Origin: Nocardia ninae NBRC 108245
GTDB lineage: Bacteria > Actinomycetota > Actinomycetes > Mycobacteriales > Mycobacteriaceae
DNA length: 64,000 nt
Assembly (NCBI RefSeq): GCF_007990755.1
Contig: NZ_BJXA01000039.1
Span: 1 to 64,000 of the forward strand
Direction of reading: 5' to 3'
Under the pieces are notes generated by a model. It searched no databases. It worked only from the letters and a program-made list of their open reading frames with translations, and had not been told where the DNA came from. Below are positions 52,532 through 61,180 of this stretch, one piece after another (positions within the stretch are counted from its first letter, which is position 1; every line of letters starts with the position of its first letter). Position numbers and translations under genes: made by a program.

Positions 52532-53113
52532 CTATTTCGGCAGGTAAGGCTCTAGCTGTGCCGCATGCTGAGCAGCGAGGTCGCATGGTGGCGCCTGCGG
52601 GAGAGAGGCGCGCTGGCCATAGAACCAGCCAATGATCACAACGAACATGCCCTTCGAAGAAGGCATGCTCACATAGCATCGCAGCTTGTTCTCGTCGGCC
52701 TTGTCCTGGTAGATCAGGCCTGCCCGCGGGCCGACCTTTACGTCGCGGAACCCGGTGACGGTGTCGTTCTTTCGGGCTTCGTCGAGGGTGTGCGAGCTCG
52801 CACCCACGGTCACCGCGTACGGTCCATCGGTCGAAGCCCACTGACACATTCGCCAGGTAACCGGCCCCGACGGGGCGTCGGTCACGGTCTTCTTCGAGGC
52901 AAGGTCCACCTTGATGGTGCGCAACGCGTCATCAGACAACTCGGTACACGGGTTGTACTGCACCGTGGGCTCACCATTCGTCGGCTTCCCACTGACCTCT
53001 GTCGTAGGCGTCCCTTCCTTGGTCGGCGAGCACCCCGCCACCAACCCGACCACCGCCACCCCGGCGAGCACCGTCCGCACCGCGACCTTCGGCGACACAA
53101 TGGCGGTTCGCAT
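52532..53113 (-). CDS. DUF3558 lipoprotein
   Basis: 193 residues. Signal sequence with lipobox LVAGC, Cys28; the mature domain has paired cysteines (NPCTEL, MCQW, RCYVS, PPCDL) and the DUF3558 layout. Surface lipoproteins of this family recur next to ESX-like genes in Nocardia and relatives. 88 bp upstream of the small helical gene on the same strand, so probably cotranscribed or co-regulated. Gene start ATG 53113 follows GGAGAGATATGCG. Confidence 0.85.
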   Translation of the reverse strand: MRTAIVSPKVAVRTVLAGVAVVGLVAGCSPTKEGTPTTEVSGKPTNGEPTVQYNPCTELSDDALRTIKVDLASKKTVTDAPSGPVTWRMCQWASTDGPYAVTVGASSHTLDEARKNDTVTGFRDVKVGPRAGLIYQDKADENKLRCYVSMPSSKGMFVVIIGWFYGQRASLPQAPPCDLAAQHAAQLEPYLPK

Positions 53114-53197
53114 ATCTCTCCTGACTTAGGTCCGGGACACCCCGACACAGGATAAGACGCACACGATCTCCCCCTGGTTCCCCTTCAAACTAGAGCA

Positions 53198-53209
53198 ATC
53201 CAATTGGAT
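53198..53209. promoter_or_regulatory. Perfect 12-bp palindrome upstream of the DUF3558/ESX-associated unit
   Basis: ATCCAATTGGAT, 85 bp upstream of the lipoprotein start. A candidate operator or upstream element for the module. No regulator gene lies next to it. Confidence 0.45.
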
Positions 53210-53274
53210 CGTTCCAGTCCGGCCGCCGAATCCCGCGCCAACCCCTACCCGCGGAACTCGGCGGCCGACCCCGA

Positions 53275-53670
53275 TCAACCTCGCACAGCTACCGCATCCA
53301 CCTCGAACAACATCCCCGGCAACGCGAGCGCGGCAACCCCCGCCAACGTCTGCACCGGCGGACGCTCACCCCAGATCTCCGCGATCTTCTTTCCGATCAC
53401 CGCAAGCTTGTCGAGGTTGTGGTCGACAATGAACGTGCGCAGTTGCGCAACGTCCGCGAAGTCCAATCCCACTGAGCGCAAAGCGATCCCGAGGTTGGCA
53501 AACGCATTGTCGACCTGCACCCCGAAATCCGCACTCGTAGTATGCCCCTCCGCATCCGAGTCGTACTGACCCGCGATGAGCACCAGCTCCCCACTGACCC
53601 GCGCCACATGGCTGTACCCGAACCCCGTCGGATCGTGCAGCTCCGCAGGATTGCTGATCTCGATAGCCAT
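53275..53670 (-). CDS. RidA-family protein
   Basis: 131 residues. N-terminal GYSHVARVSGELVLIAGQYD, then QVDNAFANLGIALRSVG, and the C-terminal VQTLAGVAALALPGMLFEVD with the region corresponding to the RidA ligand-binding arginine replaced or shifted (VQTL rather than R-x-x-x). RidA removes reactive enamines; subgroups without the key Arg have other or unknown functions. Monocistronic. The ATG at 53670 is used, the GTG one codon earlier is an alternative. Confidence 0.85.
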   Translation of the reverse strand: MAIEISNPAELHDPTGFGYSHVARVSGELVLIAGQYDSDAEGHTTSADFGVQVDNAFANLGIALRSVGLDFADVAQLRTFIVDHNLDKLAVIGKKIAEIWGERPPVQTLAGVAALALPGMLFEVDAVAVRG

Positions 53671-53743
53671 CACCGTCTCCTATTTCTCAACTGTTCCGAA
53701 CAAGAAGACGACGACGCAGCGTCGCGGACTGTGACATGACAAC

Positions 53744-53773
53744 GGCGCGGTGACCCGAATGGGTCACCGCGCC
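53744..53773. terminator. Hairpin downstream of the DoxX gene
   Basis: GGCGCGGTGACCC pairs perfectly with GGGTCACCGCGCC across a 4-base loop (GAAT), 25 bp after the DoxX stop on the minus strand. TTGTC follows on that strand. A 13-bp perfect stem is strong evidence for an intrinsic terminator. Confidence 0.75.
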
Positions 53774-53798
53774 GCGATCGAGAGGTGTGGCCAGTAGG

Positions 53799-54338
53799 TC
53801 AGATGACCCACTTCAGGATGAGGGTGATCACCGCGGCGATCACGGCGAGCACGATCGCCGCCGCGCCGACCGCGAATCCCCGTTGCGCCCAGGGGCGGCC
53901 GTGATCCAGCGAGAACTTGCCGGGGCCGGTGAAGGCGAATCCCGCGGCTACGACGCCGAACAGCAACGGCATCTCGTAGGTGTTCTCCCCGAACAAGCCC
54001 ATGGGCCACAGTGCGTTGATCGCGTTGATCATGGTGCCCAGCACGATGGCGGAGGCCAGCGGCGTCAGCAGGCCGAGGGCGAGGAGCAGACCGCCACCGA
54101 GTTCCGTGAGGCCCGCGAGGGTGCCGAAGACCTTGCCGGGGTTGTAACCCATGCCATCGAAGCCTGCGGCGGTGGCTTCCAGGCCGTAGCCATAGAACCA
54201 GCCGAACAGTTTCTGGGCACCGTGCACGGCCATGAGCCCGCCGAATGCGACGCGGATGATCATGAGTCCGATGTCGGCGGCGACGCCGTCCAGTTCGGTG
54301 TTGGTGGTAGCTCTTTCGAGTACGGATTTCGTGGTCAT
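53799..54338 (-). CDS. DoxX-family membrane protein
   Basis: 179 residues, four membrane helices. DoxX pattern: LMIIRVAFGGLMAVHGAQKL, then FGWFYGYGLEATAAGFDGMG and LTELGGGLLLALGLLTPLAS. In mycobacteria a DoxX protein acts with SodA and SseA in a membrane oxidoreductase complex, but no such genes are here. Ends at a strong hairpin terminator. A palindrome lies about 105 bp upstream. Confidence 0.9.
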   Translation of the reverse strand: MTTKSVLERATTNTELDGVAADIGLMIIRVAFGGLMAVHGAQKLFGWFYGYGLEATAAGFDGMGYNPGKVFGTLAGLTELGGGLLLALGLLTPLASAIVLGTMINAINALWPMGLFGENTYEMPLLFGVVAAGFAFTGPGKFSLDHGRPWAQRGFAVGAAAIVLAVIAAVITLILKWVI

Positions 54339-54442
54339 GTTGGTCCTCGTCCCTGCAAGTCAGATTCCAAACAGCTGGTCAAGATAGCTTCGGCGCTGAA
54401 GCGGACTGCGGTCCGATTCTCGCACGGGCCATCTCAACTTCC

Positions 54443-54456
54443 AAGACCCTGGTCTT
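54443..54456. promoter_or_regulatory. 6-bp inverted repeat between NCS2 permease and DoxX genes
   Basis: AAGACC, CT, GGTCTT, 105 bp upstream of the DoxX start and 34 bp after the NCS2 stop. Either a DoxX operator or part of the end of the permease transcript. Confidence 0.4.
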
Positions 54457-54489
54457 ATTCCTGACTACGTTTTCCGTCCCCGGTTCGGT

Positions 54490-55851
54490 TCACTCCGTGA
54501 GGAAGAAGAAGTAACCCAGGAACACGACCAGCAGTGCCCACATCGCCGGGTGCACGTCTTTGATCCGACCCTTCGCGACCATGACAATCGGGTAGAACAG
54601 CATTCCCATGGCCAGGCCATTCGCGATCGAGTACGTCAGCGGCATCATCACGATCGTGATGAATGCGGGTACCGAGTATTCAAGCCGATTCCAGTCGATC
54701 TCGCCGAGTGCGCGAGACATCAACACACCGACCACGATCAACGCCGGGGCGGTGACCTCGCCGGATCCCGCGACGACCGCGAAAATCGGGTAGCAGAACA
54801 TGGCGATCAGGAACCACCCCGCGGTGGTGACGGCGGTCAATCCGGTGCGCCCGCCCGCGGACACACCCGCGGTGGATTCGACGTAGGCGGTGGTGGTGGA
54901 GGTGCCGATGACCGCACCCGCCATGGTGCCGACGGAATCGGCGGCCAGCGCGCTCGCGGCACGCGGCAGTTTGCCGTCCTTGTCGAGCAGACCCGCCTGG
55001 TTGGCGACACCGATCAGGGTGCCGGAGGCGTCGAAGAAGTCCACGAAAAGCATGGTCAGCACCACGACGGCCATCTGGCCGGTGAACGCGTCGGGCAGAT
55101 GGATGATCGCCTGACCGAAGGTCTGGTCCAGCCCCTTCGGCGCCGCGACGACACCGTTGGGCAGATCGACCAGCCCGCTGACGATGCCCACACCCGCGGT
55201 GAGCACGATCCCGTACAGCACCGCGCCGTGCCAGCCGATGACGAGGAAGACCACGGTGATCACGAGCCCGAACAGCGCGAGCAACGTGGTGCCCTTGGTG
55301 AAGTCGCCCAGGGTGACGAGGGTGGCTTCGCTGTTCACCACGATGCCCGCGTTCTTCAAGCCGAGGAACGCCACGAACAACCCGATGCCCGCGCCGACGG
55401 CCAGCTTCATCTGCATGGGAATCGCATTGAGGATGCGTTCGCGCACCTTGGTGACCGCGAGCAGGAAGAAGATGATGCCGGAGAGCAGGGTGCCGGACAG
55501 CGCCACCTCCCACGGAATGCCCATGCCGAGCACCACCGAGTAGGCGAAGAACGCATTGAGCCCCATGCCGGGCGCGAGCGCGATCGGATACTTGGCCCAC
55601 AGCCCCATGACGAGCGTGCCGAACACTGCGGCGACGGCGGTCGCGGTGAACACCGCCTGCATCGGAATGCCCTTGTCGCCGAGGGCACCCTCGTCGCCGA
55701 GGATCGACGGGTTCACGGCGAGCACATAGGACATGGCCAGGAACGTCACCGTGCCCGCCATGAGTTCGCGTTTCATGCTCGACCCAGTCGCGCTGATGCC
55801 GAAGAACGCGTCGATGCGACCTCGGGGCTCGGTCGGTACGGCGGTGGCCAT
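54490..55851 (-). CDS. NCS2-family purine permease (AzgA/GhxP-like)
   Basis: 453 residues, 14 membrane helices, from ATG 55851. The opening IDAFFGISATGSSMKRELMA is typical of the AzgA-like branch, with LAPGMGLNAFFAYSVVLGMG and ADSVGTMAGAVIGTSTTTAY carrying the family's conserved region. Predicted H+-driven import of hypoxanthine, guanine or adenine. Stands between the DoxX gene and glgP; no purine gene is adjacent. Confidence 0.9.
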   Translation of the reverse strand: MATAVPTEPRGRIDAFFGISATGSSMKRELMAGTVTFLAMSYVLAVNPSILGDEGALGDKGIPMQAVFTATAVAAVFGTLVMGLWAKYPIALAPGMGLNAFFAYSVVLGMGIPWEVALSGTLLSGIIFFLLAVTKVRERILNAIPMQMKLAVGAGIGLFVAFLGLKNAGIVVNSEATLVTLGDFTKGTTLLALFGLVITVVFLVIGWHGAVLYGIVLTAGVGIVSGLVDLPNGVVAAPKGLDQTFGQAIIHLPDAFTGQMAVVVLTMLFVDFFDASGTLIGVANQAGLLDKDGKLPRAASALAADSVGTMAGAVIGTSTTTAYVESTAGVSAGGRTGLTAVTTAGWFLIAMFCYPIFAVVAGSGEVTAPALIVVGVLMSRALGEIDWNRLEYSVPAFITIVMMPLTYSIANGLAMGMLFYPIVMVAKGRIKDVHPAMWALLVVFLGYFFFLTE

Positions 55852-55991
55852 GGGCGGTCTCCAGTCGGGGAGTGGTACGGGCGTGCCCAGGCACGGTAGC
55901 CGACGATTCACCGAATCGCGGAATTCGACCCGACCGATCCCGCCGGACCGTCCGTGTCACGAAAGGGCTGGTGTGGCCCCTGCGGCCGCTC

Positions 55992-58580
55992 TCAAGCGTT
56001 GGGTGCGGCGACCAATCCGAGCTCCGCATCGCAGGCCAGCAACTGGTTGCGCGGCAGCACCCGCACCGTGTAGCCGACGGCGCCCGACAGCGGCACCGGC
56101 GTGTCCACGGTGAAAAGCTCGACACCGGCGTCGGATCCGGTGTGCGTCATCGCGACGGTGCTCACATCGGAGAGGTCGTCGGAGGTGGACACTCGCCCGA
56201 GCACCGCCTGCACCACCACATCGCCGGGCTGCAATCCGCCCAGGTCGATGCGCGCCGTCAGGGACAGGCGCGCGCCGATGATCGGCGTATCGGGCAGGCC
56301 CGCGCTGTCCACCTGGATCACCTTCACCGCAGGCCAAGCCGCTTCGACGCGGCGCCGGTAGTCAGCGATGGCACGGGCTTCGGCGAACTCGTCCGCGGTT
56401 GCCCGCTGGTAGGCGTCGGCGGCCGGGGCGTAGTACTCGACGGCGTAGTCGCGGACCATGCGGGAGGCGAGCACCTTCGGGCCGAGGGTCTGCAGGGTGT
56501 GGCGCACCATCTCGACCCAGCGCACCGGCATCCCGGCGGCGTCGCGATCGTAGAAGCGGGGCGCGACGGTCCGCTCGAACAGGTCGTAGAGCGCGGCGGC
56601 CTCGAGGTCGTCGCGGCGGTGTTCGTCGCTGACGCCGTCGGCGGTCGGGATGGCCCAGCCGTTCTCGCCGTCGAACATCTCGTCCCACCAGCCGTCCCGG
56701 ATGGACAGGTTGAGGCCGCCGTTGAGCGCGGACTTCATGCCGGAGGTGCCGCACGCCTCGAGCGGGCGCAGCGGATTGTTCAGCCAGACATCGCAACCCC
56801 AGTACAGGTAGCGGGCCATCGACATGTCGTAGTCGGGCAGGAAGACGATGCGGTGCCGCACCTCGGGATCGTCGGCGAAGCGCACCACCTGCTGGATCAA
56901 CGCTTTGCCGCCGTCGTCGGCGGGGTGGCTCTTGCCCGCGACCACCAGCTGCATCGACCGCTCGGGGTCGAGCAGCCTGGCGCGCAACCGTTCCGGGTCG
57001 CGCAGCATCAGCGTGAGCCGCTTGTAGGTCGGCACGCGGCGGGCGAAGCCGACGGTCAGCACGTCCGGGTCGAAAACGCTGTCCACCCAGCCCAATTCGG
57101 CCTCGGCGGCGCCGCGGTCCAGCCAGGACGCGCGCACCCGGCGCCGCACCTCGGCAACCAGGATGGCGCGCAACGCATTACGCGTGGACCACAGTTCGCC
57201 GAGATCGACATCCCGCAGCCGCTCCCAGCCGCGCGCCTCCTCGACGAGTTCGGCGCCGATGTGCTTGCGCGCCTTGTCGAACCACTCGCGGGCCGCCCAG
57301 GTCGGCGCGTGCACGCCGTTGGTGACCGAGCCGATCGGCACCTCGGCCGCGTCGAACCCCGGCCACAGCGCGGCGAACATCTCCCGGCTGACCTCGCCGT
57401 GCAGTTTCGATACGCCGTTGGCGCGCTGGGCAAGTCGCAGACCCATGTGCGCCATGTTGAACACCGAAGGATCCGCCTCGCGACCCAATGCGACGATCCG
57501 GTCCACGGAAAGTCCTGGGAGCATGGCGGATTCGGATTCGCCGTGCGCGCCACCGAAGTAGCGGCGCACCATCGGCATCGGGAACCGGTCGATACCGGCG
57601 GGCACCGGGGTATGCGTGGTGAAGACCGTGCCGGCCCGCACCGCAGCCAGCGCCGTATCGAAATCCTGTCCGGCGGAGACGAATTCGCGAATGCGCTCGA
57701 CGCCGAGGAACCCCGCGTGCCCTTCGTTCATATGGAACACGTCGGGATCGGGCAGCCCGGCCGCATTGGTGTAGGCGCGCACCGCCCGCACCCCGCCGAT
57801 ACCGGCCAGGATCTCCTGCCGGATCCGATGCTCCTGATCGCCGCCGTAGAGCCGGTCGGTCACCGCACGCAGCTCCGGATCGTTCTCCGCGATATCGGAG
57901 TCCAGCAGCAGCAGCGGCACCCGGCCGACCTGCGCGATCCACACCCGTGCCCGCAGCACCCGCTGATCGGGCATCGCCACGTGAATCAGCACCGGCGCGG
58001 TCTCCGCCCCACCGTTGTCCGAGGTGAGCAACCGTAACGGCAGACCCTGCGGATCAAGATCCGGGTAGTGCTCGGTCTGCCACCCGTCCGCCGACAATGT
58101 CTGCCGGAAATAGCCGGAGCGATACAGCAAACCGACACCGATCAGCGGCAGGCCGAGGTCGGAGGCCGCCTTCAGGTGATCCCCCGCGAGGATGCCGAGG
58201 CCACCGGAGTAGTTGGGCAGCACCTCGGTCACGCCGAACTCCATGGAGAAGTACGCGATCCCGCGCACCCCTTCCTCCCCCGCCCGCCGCTCGAACCAGC
58301 TCGGCGCCGCCAGGTAGTCGCGCAGATCCGCCGCTGCGGCATCCACTCGACGCACGTATTCGGGATCGGCCGCCAGCTCGTCCACCCGCGCGGCAGGCAC
58401 CTCCCCCAGCATCCGCACCGGGTCGTGCCCCATCTCCAACCACCGCTGCGGATCCATCTCGGCAAACAGATCCTGCGTCGGCGGATGCCACGACCAGCGC
58501 AGATTCGTAGCGAGCTCGCCGAGGGCGGCCAGCCGCTCAGGCAGATGGGCACGGACGGTGAATCGACGCAATGCCTTCAC
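55992..58580 (-). CDS. glgP: Glycogen (alpha-glucan) phosphorylase
   Basis: 862 residues, GTG start, length of the short GlgP/Rv1328 type. GIAYFSMEFGVTEVLPNYSG, then GGLGILAGDHLKAASDLGLP near the N-terminus; VFHMNEGHAGFLGVERI; the PLP-binding Lys616 in EACGTSGMKSALNGGLNLSI. Degrades alpha-1,4-glucan from the non-reducing end to glucose-1-phosphate. In the genus-typical order it lies beside glgE, here 3.3 kb away and divergent. Confidence 0.95.
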   Translation of the reverse strand: MKALRRFTVRAHLPERLAALGELATNLRWSWHPPTQDLFAEMDPQRWLEMGHDPVRMLGEVPAARVDELAADPEYVRRVDAAAADLRDYLAAPSWFERRAGEEGVRGIAYFSMEFGVTEVLPNYSGGLGILAGDHLKAASDLGLPLIGVGLLYRSGYFRQTLSADGWQTEHYPDLDPQGLPLRLLTSDNGGAETAPVLIHVAMPDQRVLRARVWIAQVGRVPLLLLDSDIAENDPELRAVTDRLYGGDQEHRIRQEILAGIGGVRAVRAYTNAAGLPDPDVFHMNEGHAGFLGVERIREFVSAGQDFDTALAAVRAGTVFTTHTPVPAGIDRFPMPMVRRYFGGAHGESESAMLPGLSVDRIVALGREADPSVFNMAHMGLRLAQRANGVSKLHGEVSREMFAALWPGFDAAEVPIGSVTNGVHAPTWAAREWFDKARKHIGAELVEEARGWERLRDVDLGELWSTRNALRAILVAEVRRRVRASWLDRGAAEAELGWVDSVFDPDVLTVGFARRVPTYKRLTLMLRDPERLRARLLDPERSMQLVVAGKSHPADDGGKALIQQVVRFADDPEVRHRIVFLPDYDMSMARYLYWGCDVWLNNPLRPLEACGTSGMKSALNGGLNLSIRDGWWDEMFDGENGWAIPTADGVSDEHRRDDLEAAALYDLFERTVAPRFYDRDAAGMPVRWVEMVRHTLQTLGPKVLASRMVRDYAVEYYAPAADAYQRATADEFAEARAIADYRRRVEAAWPAVKVIQVDSAGLPDTPIIGARLSLTARIDLGGLQPGDVVVQAVLGRVSTSDDLSDVSTVAMTHTGSDAGVELFTVDTPVPLSGAVGYTVRVLPRNQLLACDAELGLVAAPNA

Positions 58581-58646
58581 CCGGCGAACCCTACCGAACG
58601 AGGCGCCTTCGAGCCGCCTCGGCGGTAGAGCTCACAACTAATTCGA

Positions 58647-58673
58647 TACGACAGCTGTCTTACTTATGTCGTA
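58647..58673. promoter_or_regulatory. Candidate operator of the MazEF pair
   Basis: TACGACA (58647-58653), 13 spacer bases, TGTCGTA (58667-58673); within it GACAGCTGTC (58650-58659) is itself a palindrome. It ends 10 bp before the antitoxin ATG, where toxin-antitoxin complexes usually bind to repress themselves. Confidence 0.65.
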
Positions 58674-58683
58674 CACTTGTCAC

Positions 58684-58881
58684 ATGGCTACGATTACCTT
58701 TCGCCCAACCGCTGACGACGAGCAGATCATCAACCGCGCCCGCCACGACGACGAGAACATCACCGATGTCATCCGTCGCGCCCTGCGATTACTCGATCGC
58801 GAAGAGTGGCTAGCGCAGGCCCGAATCGACGCGGCAGCGCTTCGGGATGAGGACCTGAACGCGGAGCCCGACGCATGGTGA
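58684..58881 (+). CDS. Antitoxin of a MazEF-type pair
   Basis: 65 residues from ATG 58684; too short for a typical search. The first part ([16 protein letters not shown], then [20 protein letters not shown]) is a ribbon-helix-helix DNA-binding fold; the acidic tail ([11 protein letters not shown]) would bind the toxin. Its stop overlaps the toxin start by 7 bp. No family name can be fixed beyond RHH antitoxin. Confidence 0.75.
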   Translation: MATITFRPTADDEQIINRARHDDENITDVIRRALRLLDREEWLAQARIDAAALRDEDLNAEPDAW

Positions 58882-59201
58882 ACCTGATCCGTGGAGCAGT
58901 CCACCGTGTCGATCTCGGCGATGCCAAGCGCGGCCATGAGCAACGCGGGCGACGGCTGGGGATCATCGTGTCGCCGACAGATCTGCTTTCCTCGGTGGTG
59001 ACGATCGTCCCCACGTCGACGTCAGCTCGATCTTCGGTCTTCCGGCCAGTGACCGAGATCGACGGCCGCGAAACACTTCTGCTGGTCGACCAGGTGCGGA
59101 CCATCGATCTGGACTACCTCGGAAAGTTTGTCGAGATGCTGAACCGCACCGACGTAGCCGCACTCGACGACGCACTGGGTCGATACCTCGGGATCGCCTG
59201 A
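58875..59201 (+). CDS. MazF/PemK-family ribonuclease toxin
   Basis: 108 residues. The opening [20 protein letters not shown], then [20 protein letters not shown] and the end region [17 protein letters not shown] are the PemK-like beta-barrel. MazF toxins cut single-stranded RNA at short sequences. The start overlaps the antitoxin end by 7 bp. The pair lies between glgP and glgE. Confidence 0.85.
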   Translation: MVNLIRGAVHRVDLGDAKRGHEQRGRRLGIIVSPTDLLSSVVTIVPTSTSARSSVFRPVTEIDGRETLLLVDQVRTIDLDYLGKFVEMLNRTDVAALDDALGRYLGIA

Positions 59202-59353
59202 TCCGAAACGCAAGGGGGCTTTCATGACTTACATCGACCGCCGGTAGTCGACTGCCGAAAGTACTTATGGATGACAGATTCGGGGTCGTGTCCTGCGGCA
59301 ATAGCGTTGCTCCCGTTAGCAAGACGAGCAACGAGCACTGCGAAGGACACATC

Positions 59354-59860
59354 ATGAGTCGAGTTATCCGCCGTACGCCGCGCCAGGCAATCGTCCTCGC
59401 GACGGCCGCGATCATGGCGCTGGGGCTGGGGACCGGATGCGCTACCGCGGACCCCGCGCCGGCGCCGCCCTCGGGTAGCTCGCAGGCCGCGGCACCGGAG
59501 GTCGATATGAATACTGTTGTCGCCCAGTATCTGGAGGCGTGGAACGCCACCGATCCCGCCGCCAGGAAGGCGGCCATCGCGCGGGTGTTCACCGAGCAGG
59601 CGACCTACGTCGATCCATTGATGGCCGTGACCGGTCACGCGGAGATCGATGGGGGCATCGCCGCCGTTCAGACCAAGTTCCCCGGGTGGGTGTTCAAGCT
59701 GGCGGGACCGGTTGACGCGCACCACAATCAGGTCCGCTTCACCTGGGGTCTCGGCCCGGCCGACAGCGAACCGGTGGTGATCGGCTTCGATGTCGCAGTC
59801 GTCGAAAACGGCCGTATCGCCAAGGTTTACGGATTCCTCGACAAGGTCCCCGCCGCCTGA
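59354..59860 (+). CDS. SnoaL/NTF2-like lipoprotein
   Basis: 168 residues from ATG 59354. Signal sequence with lipobox-like LGTGC, Cys29, then a Pro/Ala/Ser linker and an NTF2-like domain (about 50-168) with VVAQYLEAWNATDPAARKAA, then FTEQATYVDPLMAVTGHAEI. The domain resembles the cytosolic SnoaL-type enzymes, but here exported and lipid-anchored. Function unknown. A perfect terminator hairpin follows 29 bp downstream. Confidence 0.82.
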   Translation: MSRVIRRTPRQAIVLATAAIMALGLGTGCATADPAPAPPSGSSQAAAPEVDMNTVVAQYLEAWNATDPAARKAAIARVFTEQATYVDPLMAVTGHAEIDGGIAAVQTKFPGWVFKLAGPVDAHHNQVRFTWGLGPADSEPVVIGFDVAVVENGRIAKVYGFLDKVPAA

Positions 59861-59888
59861 TCCGCCGGGTCCATGACCGAATCGGCAA

Positions 59889-59917
59889 CGCGGCCCCGGC
59901 TTTTCGCCGGGGCCGCG
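59889..59917. terminator. Bidirectional terminator between lipoprotein and VOC genes
   Basis: CGCGGCCCCGGC pairs perfectly with GCCGGGGCCGCG across a 5-base loop (TTTTC), between two convergent genes. A 12-bp GC stem can stop transcription from both sides. Confidence 0.85.
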
Positions 59918-59924
59918 CTCGTCG

Positions 59925-60368
59925 TTACTGGCCGCTGAACTTTTCGGCGGTGTACTCGGTGCTGAACTGTTCGACGTACTCACCCGCGGGCGGCACCTCG
60001 GTGATCATGTCGATCAGCACCCCGCTCGGGTCGGCGACGATGAAGTGCCGCTGCCCGAAGTCCTCGGTGCGGATCTCCAGTTCCGCCTTCAGCCCACCCT
60101 GGACCACCATGCGGTCCCACTCGGCATCCACATCGGCGACCTCGAAGTTCAGGATCAGTCCCTGAACCGGCTTGCGGTACGCCTCAGGCACCGTCGCATG
60201 GGTGTAGTCGAGCAGCGCGAGCTCGTAGGCGACGTCCCCCGGCCGTCGCAGGCTGACGTACCAGTCCGCCTCGAAGGTGATCTCGAAGCCGAGCCACTCG
60301 GTGTAGAAGTCGCGGGCTGCCGCGACCTCGGAGGTACCGATGACCGGGTAGAAGCTGCTCAGTTTCAC
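59925..60368 (-). CDS. VOC-family (glyoxalase/bleomycin-resistance) protein
   Basis: 147 residues, GTG start. VOC pattern: [20 protein letters not shown], then [20 protein letters not shown] and [20 protein letters not shown], the metal-coordinating Glu near the end. May bind or detoxify an aromatic or epoxide compound. Divergent from a TetR gene with two tandem palindromes in the 79 bp between them, so it is the probable target. Confidence 0.85.
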   Translation of the reverse strand: MKLSSFYPVIGTSEVAAARDFYTEWLGFEITFEADWYVSLRRPGDVAYELALLDYTHATVPEAYRKPVQGLILNFEVADVDAEWDRMVVQGGLKAELEIRTEDFGQRHFIVADPSGVLIDMITEVPPAGEYVEQFSTEYTAEKFSGQ

Positions 60369-60382
60369 GTTCTCACCTTTCG

Positions 60383-60397
60383 CATACCGTTGGTATG
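60383..60397. promoter_or_regulatory. TetR operator, copy 1
   Basis: CATACC, GTT, GGTATG: a perfect inverted repeat 14 bp upstream of the VOC start. The second copy is 32 bp away, about three helical turns, on the same DNA face. Confidence 0.75.
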
Positions 60398-60414
60398 TGA
60401 GTTAAAGTAGTTCA

Positions 60415-60429
60415 CGTACCATCGGTATG
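60415..60429. promoter_or_regulatory. TetR operator, copy 2
   Basis: CGTACC, ATC, GGTATG: the same motif (TACC-N3-GGTA core) with one changed arm base, 18 bp upstream of the TetR ATG. Together with copy 1 it covers both divergent promoters. Confidence 0.75.
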
Positions 60430-60447
60430 TCAACAGGAAGGTGGGCG

Positions 60448-61044
60448 ATGCCGAGCAAGATCCGCACCCAGCAACGCGAGGAGACCCGCAACGCGCTGCT
60501 GCGCGAGAGCAGGCGTCTATTCGCCGCGAAAGGCTATGGGGCCGTGGGCTTGTCGGAGATCGTCAGAGCGGCGGGCGTGACCAAGGGCGCGCTGTACCAC
60601 AACTTCGACAGCAAGACCGACCTGTTCGCGGCGGTCCTCGAACAGGTGCAGAGCGAGGTGGGCGAACGGGTGGCCGCGGCCGCCGACGCCGTCGAGGATC
60701 AATGGGAGCAACTGGTCACCGGGTGCACGACGTTCCTGGCGACCTGCACCGATCCGGAGCTGGCGCGGATCATGCTGATCGACGGGCCCGCGGTCCTCGG
60801 CTGGCACGAATGGCGTGCGCTGGACGCGGCCGCATCGGGCCGCCATCTCGAGGAGGCGTTGACGGCACTGATCAACGAGGGACTGCTGGCCGACCAGCCC
60901 GTCGCCCCGCTGACCCACCTGTTGTCCGGTGCGATGAACGAGGCGGCGCTGTGGTTGGCCACCTCGGACGACCCGCAGGCGCTGGCCGACACCACCGCCG
61001 CCCTCCGCCGCCTGCTCGAAACCTGCCGGACCACATCTGGGTGA
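60448..61044 (+). CDS. TetR-family regulator
   Basis: 198 residues from ATG 60448, with AGGAAGGTG upstream. The HTH is VGLSEIVRAAGVTKGALYHN, followed by FDSKTDLFAAVLEQV. C-terminal helical ligand domain. Two matching palindromes in the divergent promoter make it the likely repressor of the VOC gene and of itself. Confidence 0.9.
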   Translation: MPSKIRTQQREETRNALLRESRRLFAAKGYGAVGLSEIVRAAGVTKGALYHNFDSKTDLFAAVLEQVQSEVGERVAAAADAVEDQWEQLVTGCTTFLATCTDPELARIMLIDGPAVLGWHEWRALDAAASGRHLEEALTALINEGLLADQPVAPLTHLLSGAMNEAALWLATSDDPQALADTTAALRRLLETCRTTSG

Positions 61045-61180
61045 GCACAGCCGGAAGTCGGAGCGCGGCCAACGGCAGGCGACCGCGCCGTCCGGGATGC
61101 GGCCGGCAGCAAGCGACCCCGCCCATCAGGAAGGCGAAATGTGCTGGCGGTACAACCAATCGACGTGACAGCATCGACAC

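Noticed and set aside
55872-58037. 721-codon plus-strand frame opposite glgP
   Set aside because: glgP on the other strand has all catalytic motifs; the frame is a His/Arg/Gly-rich shadow.
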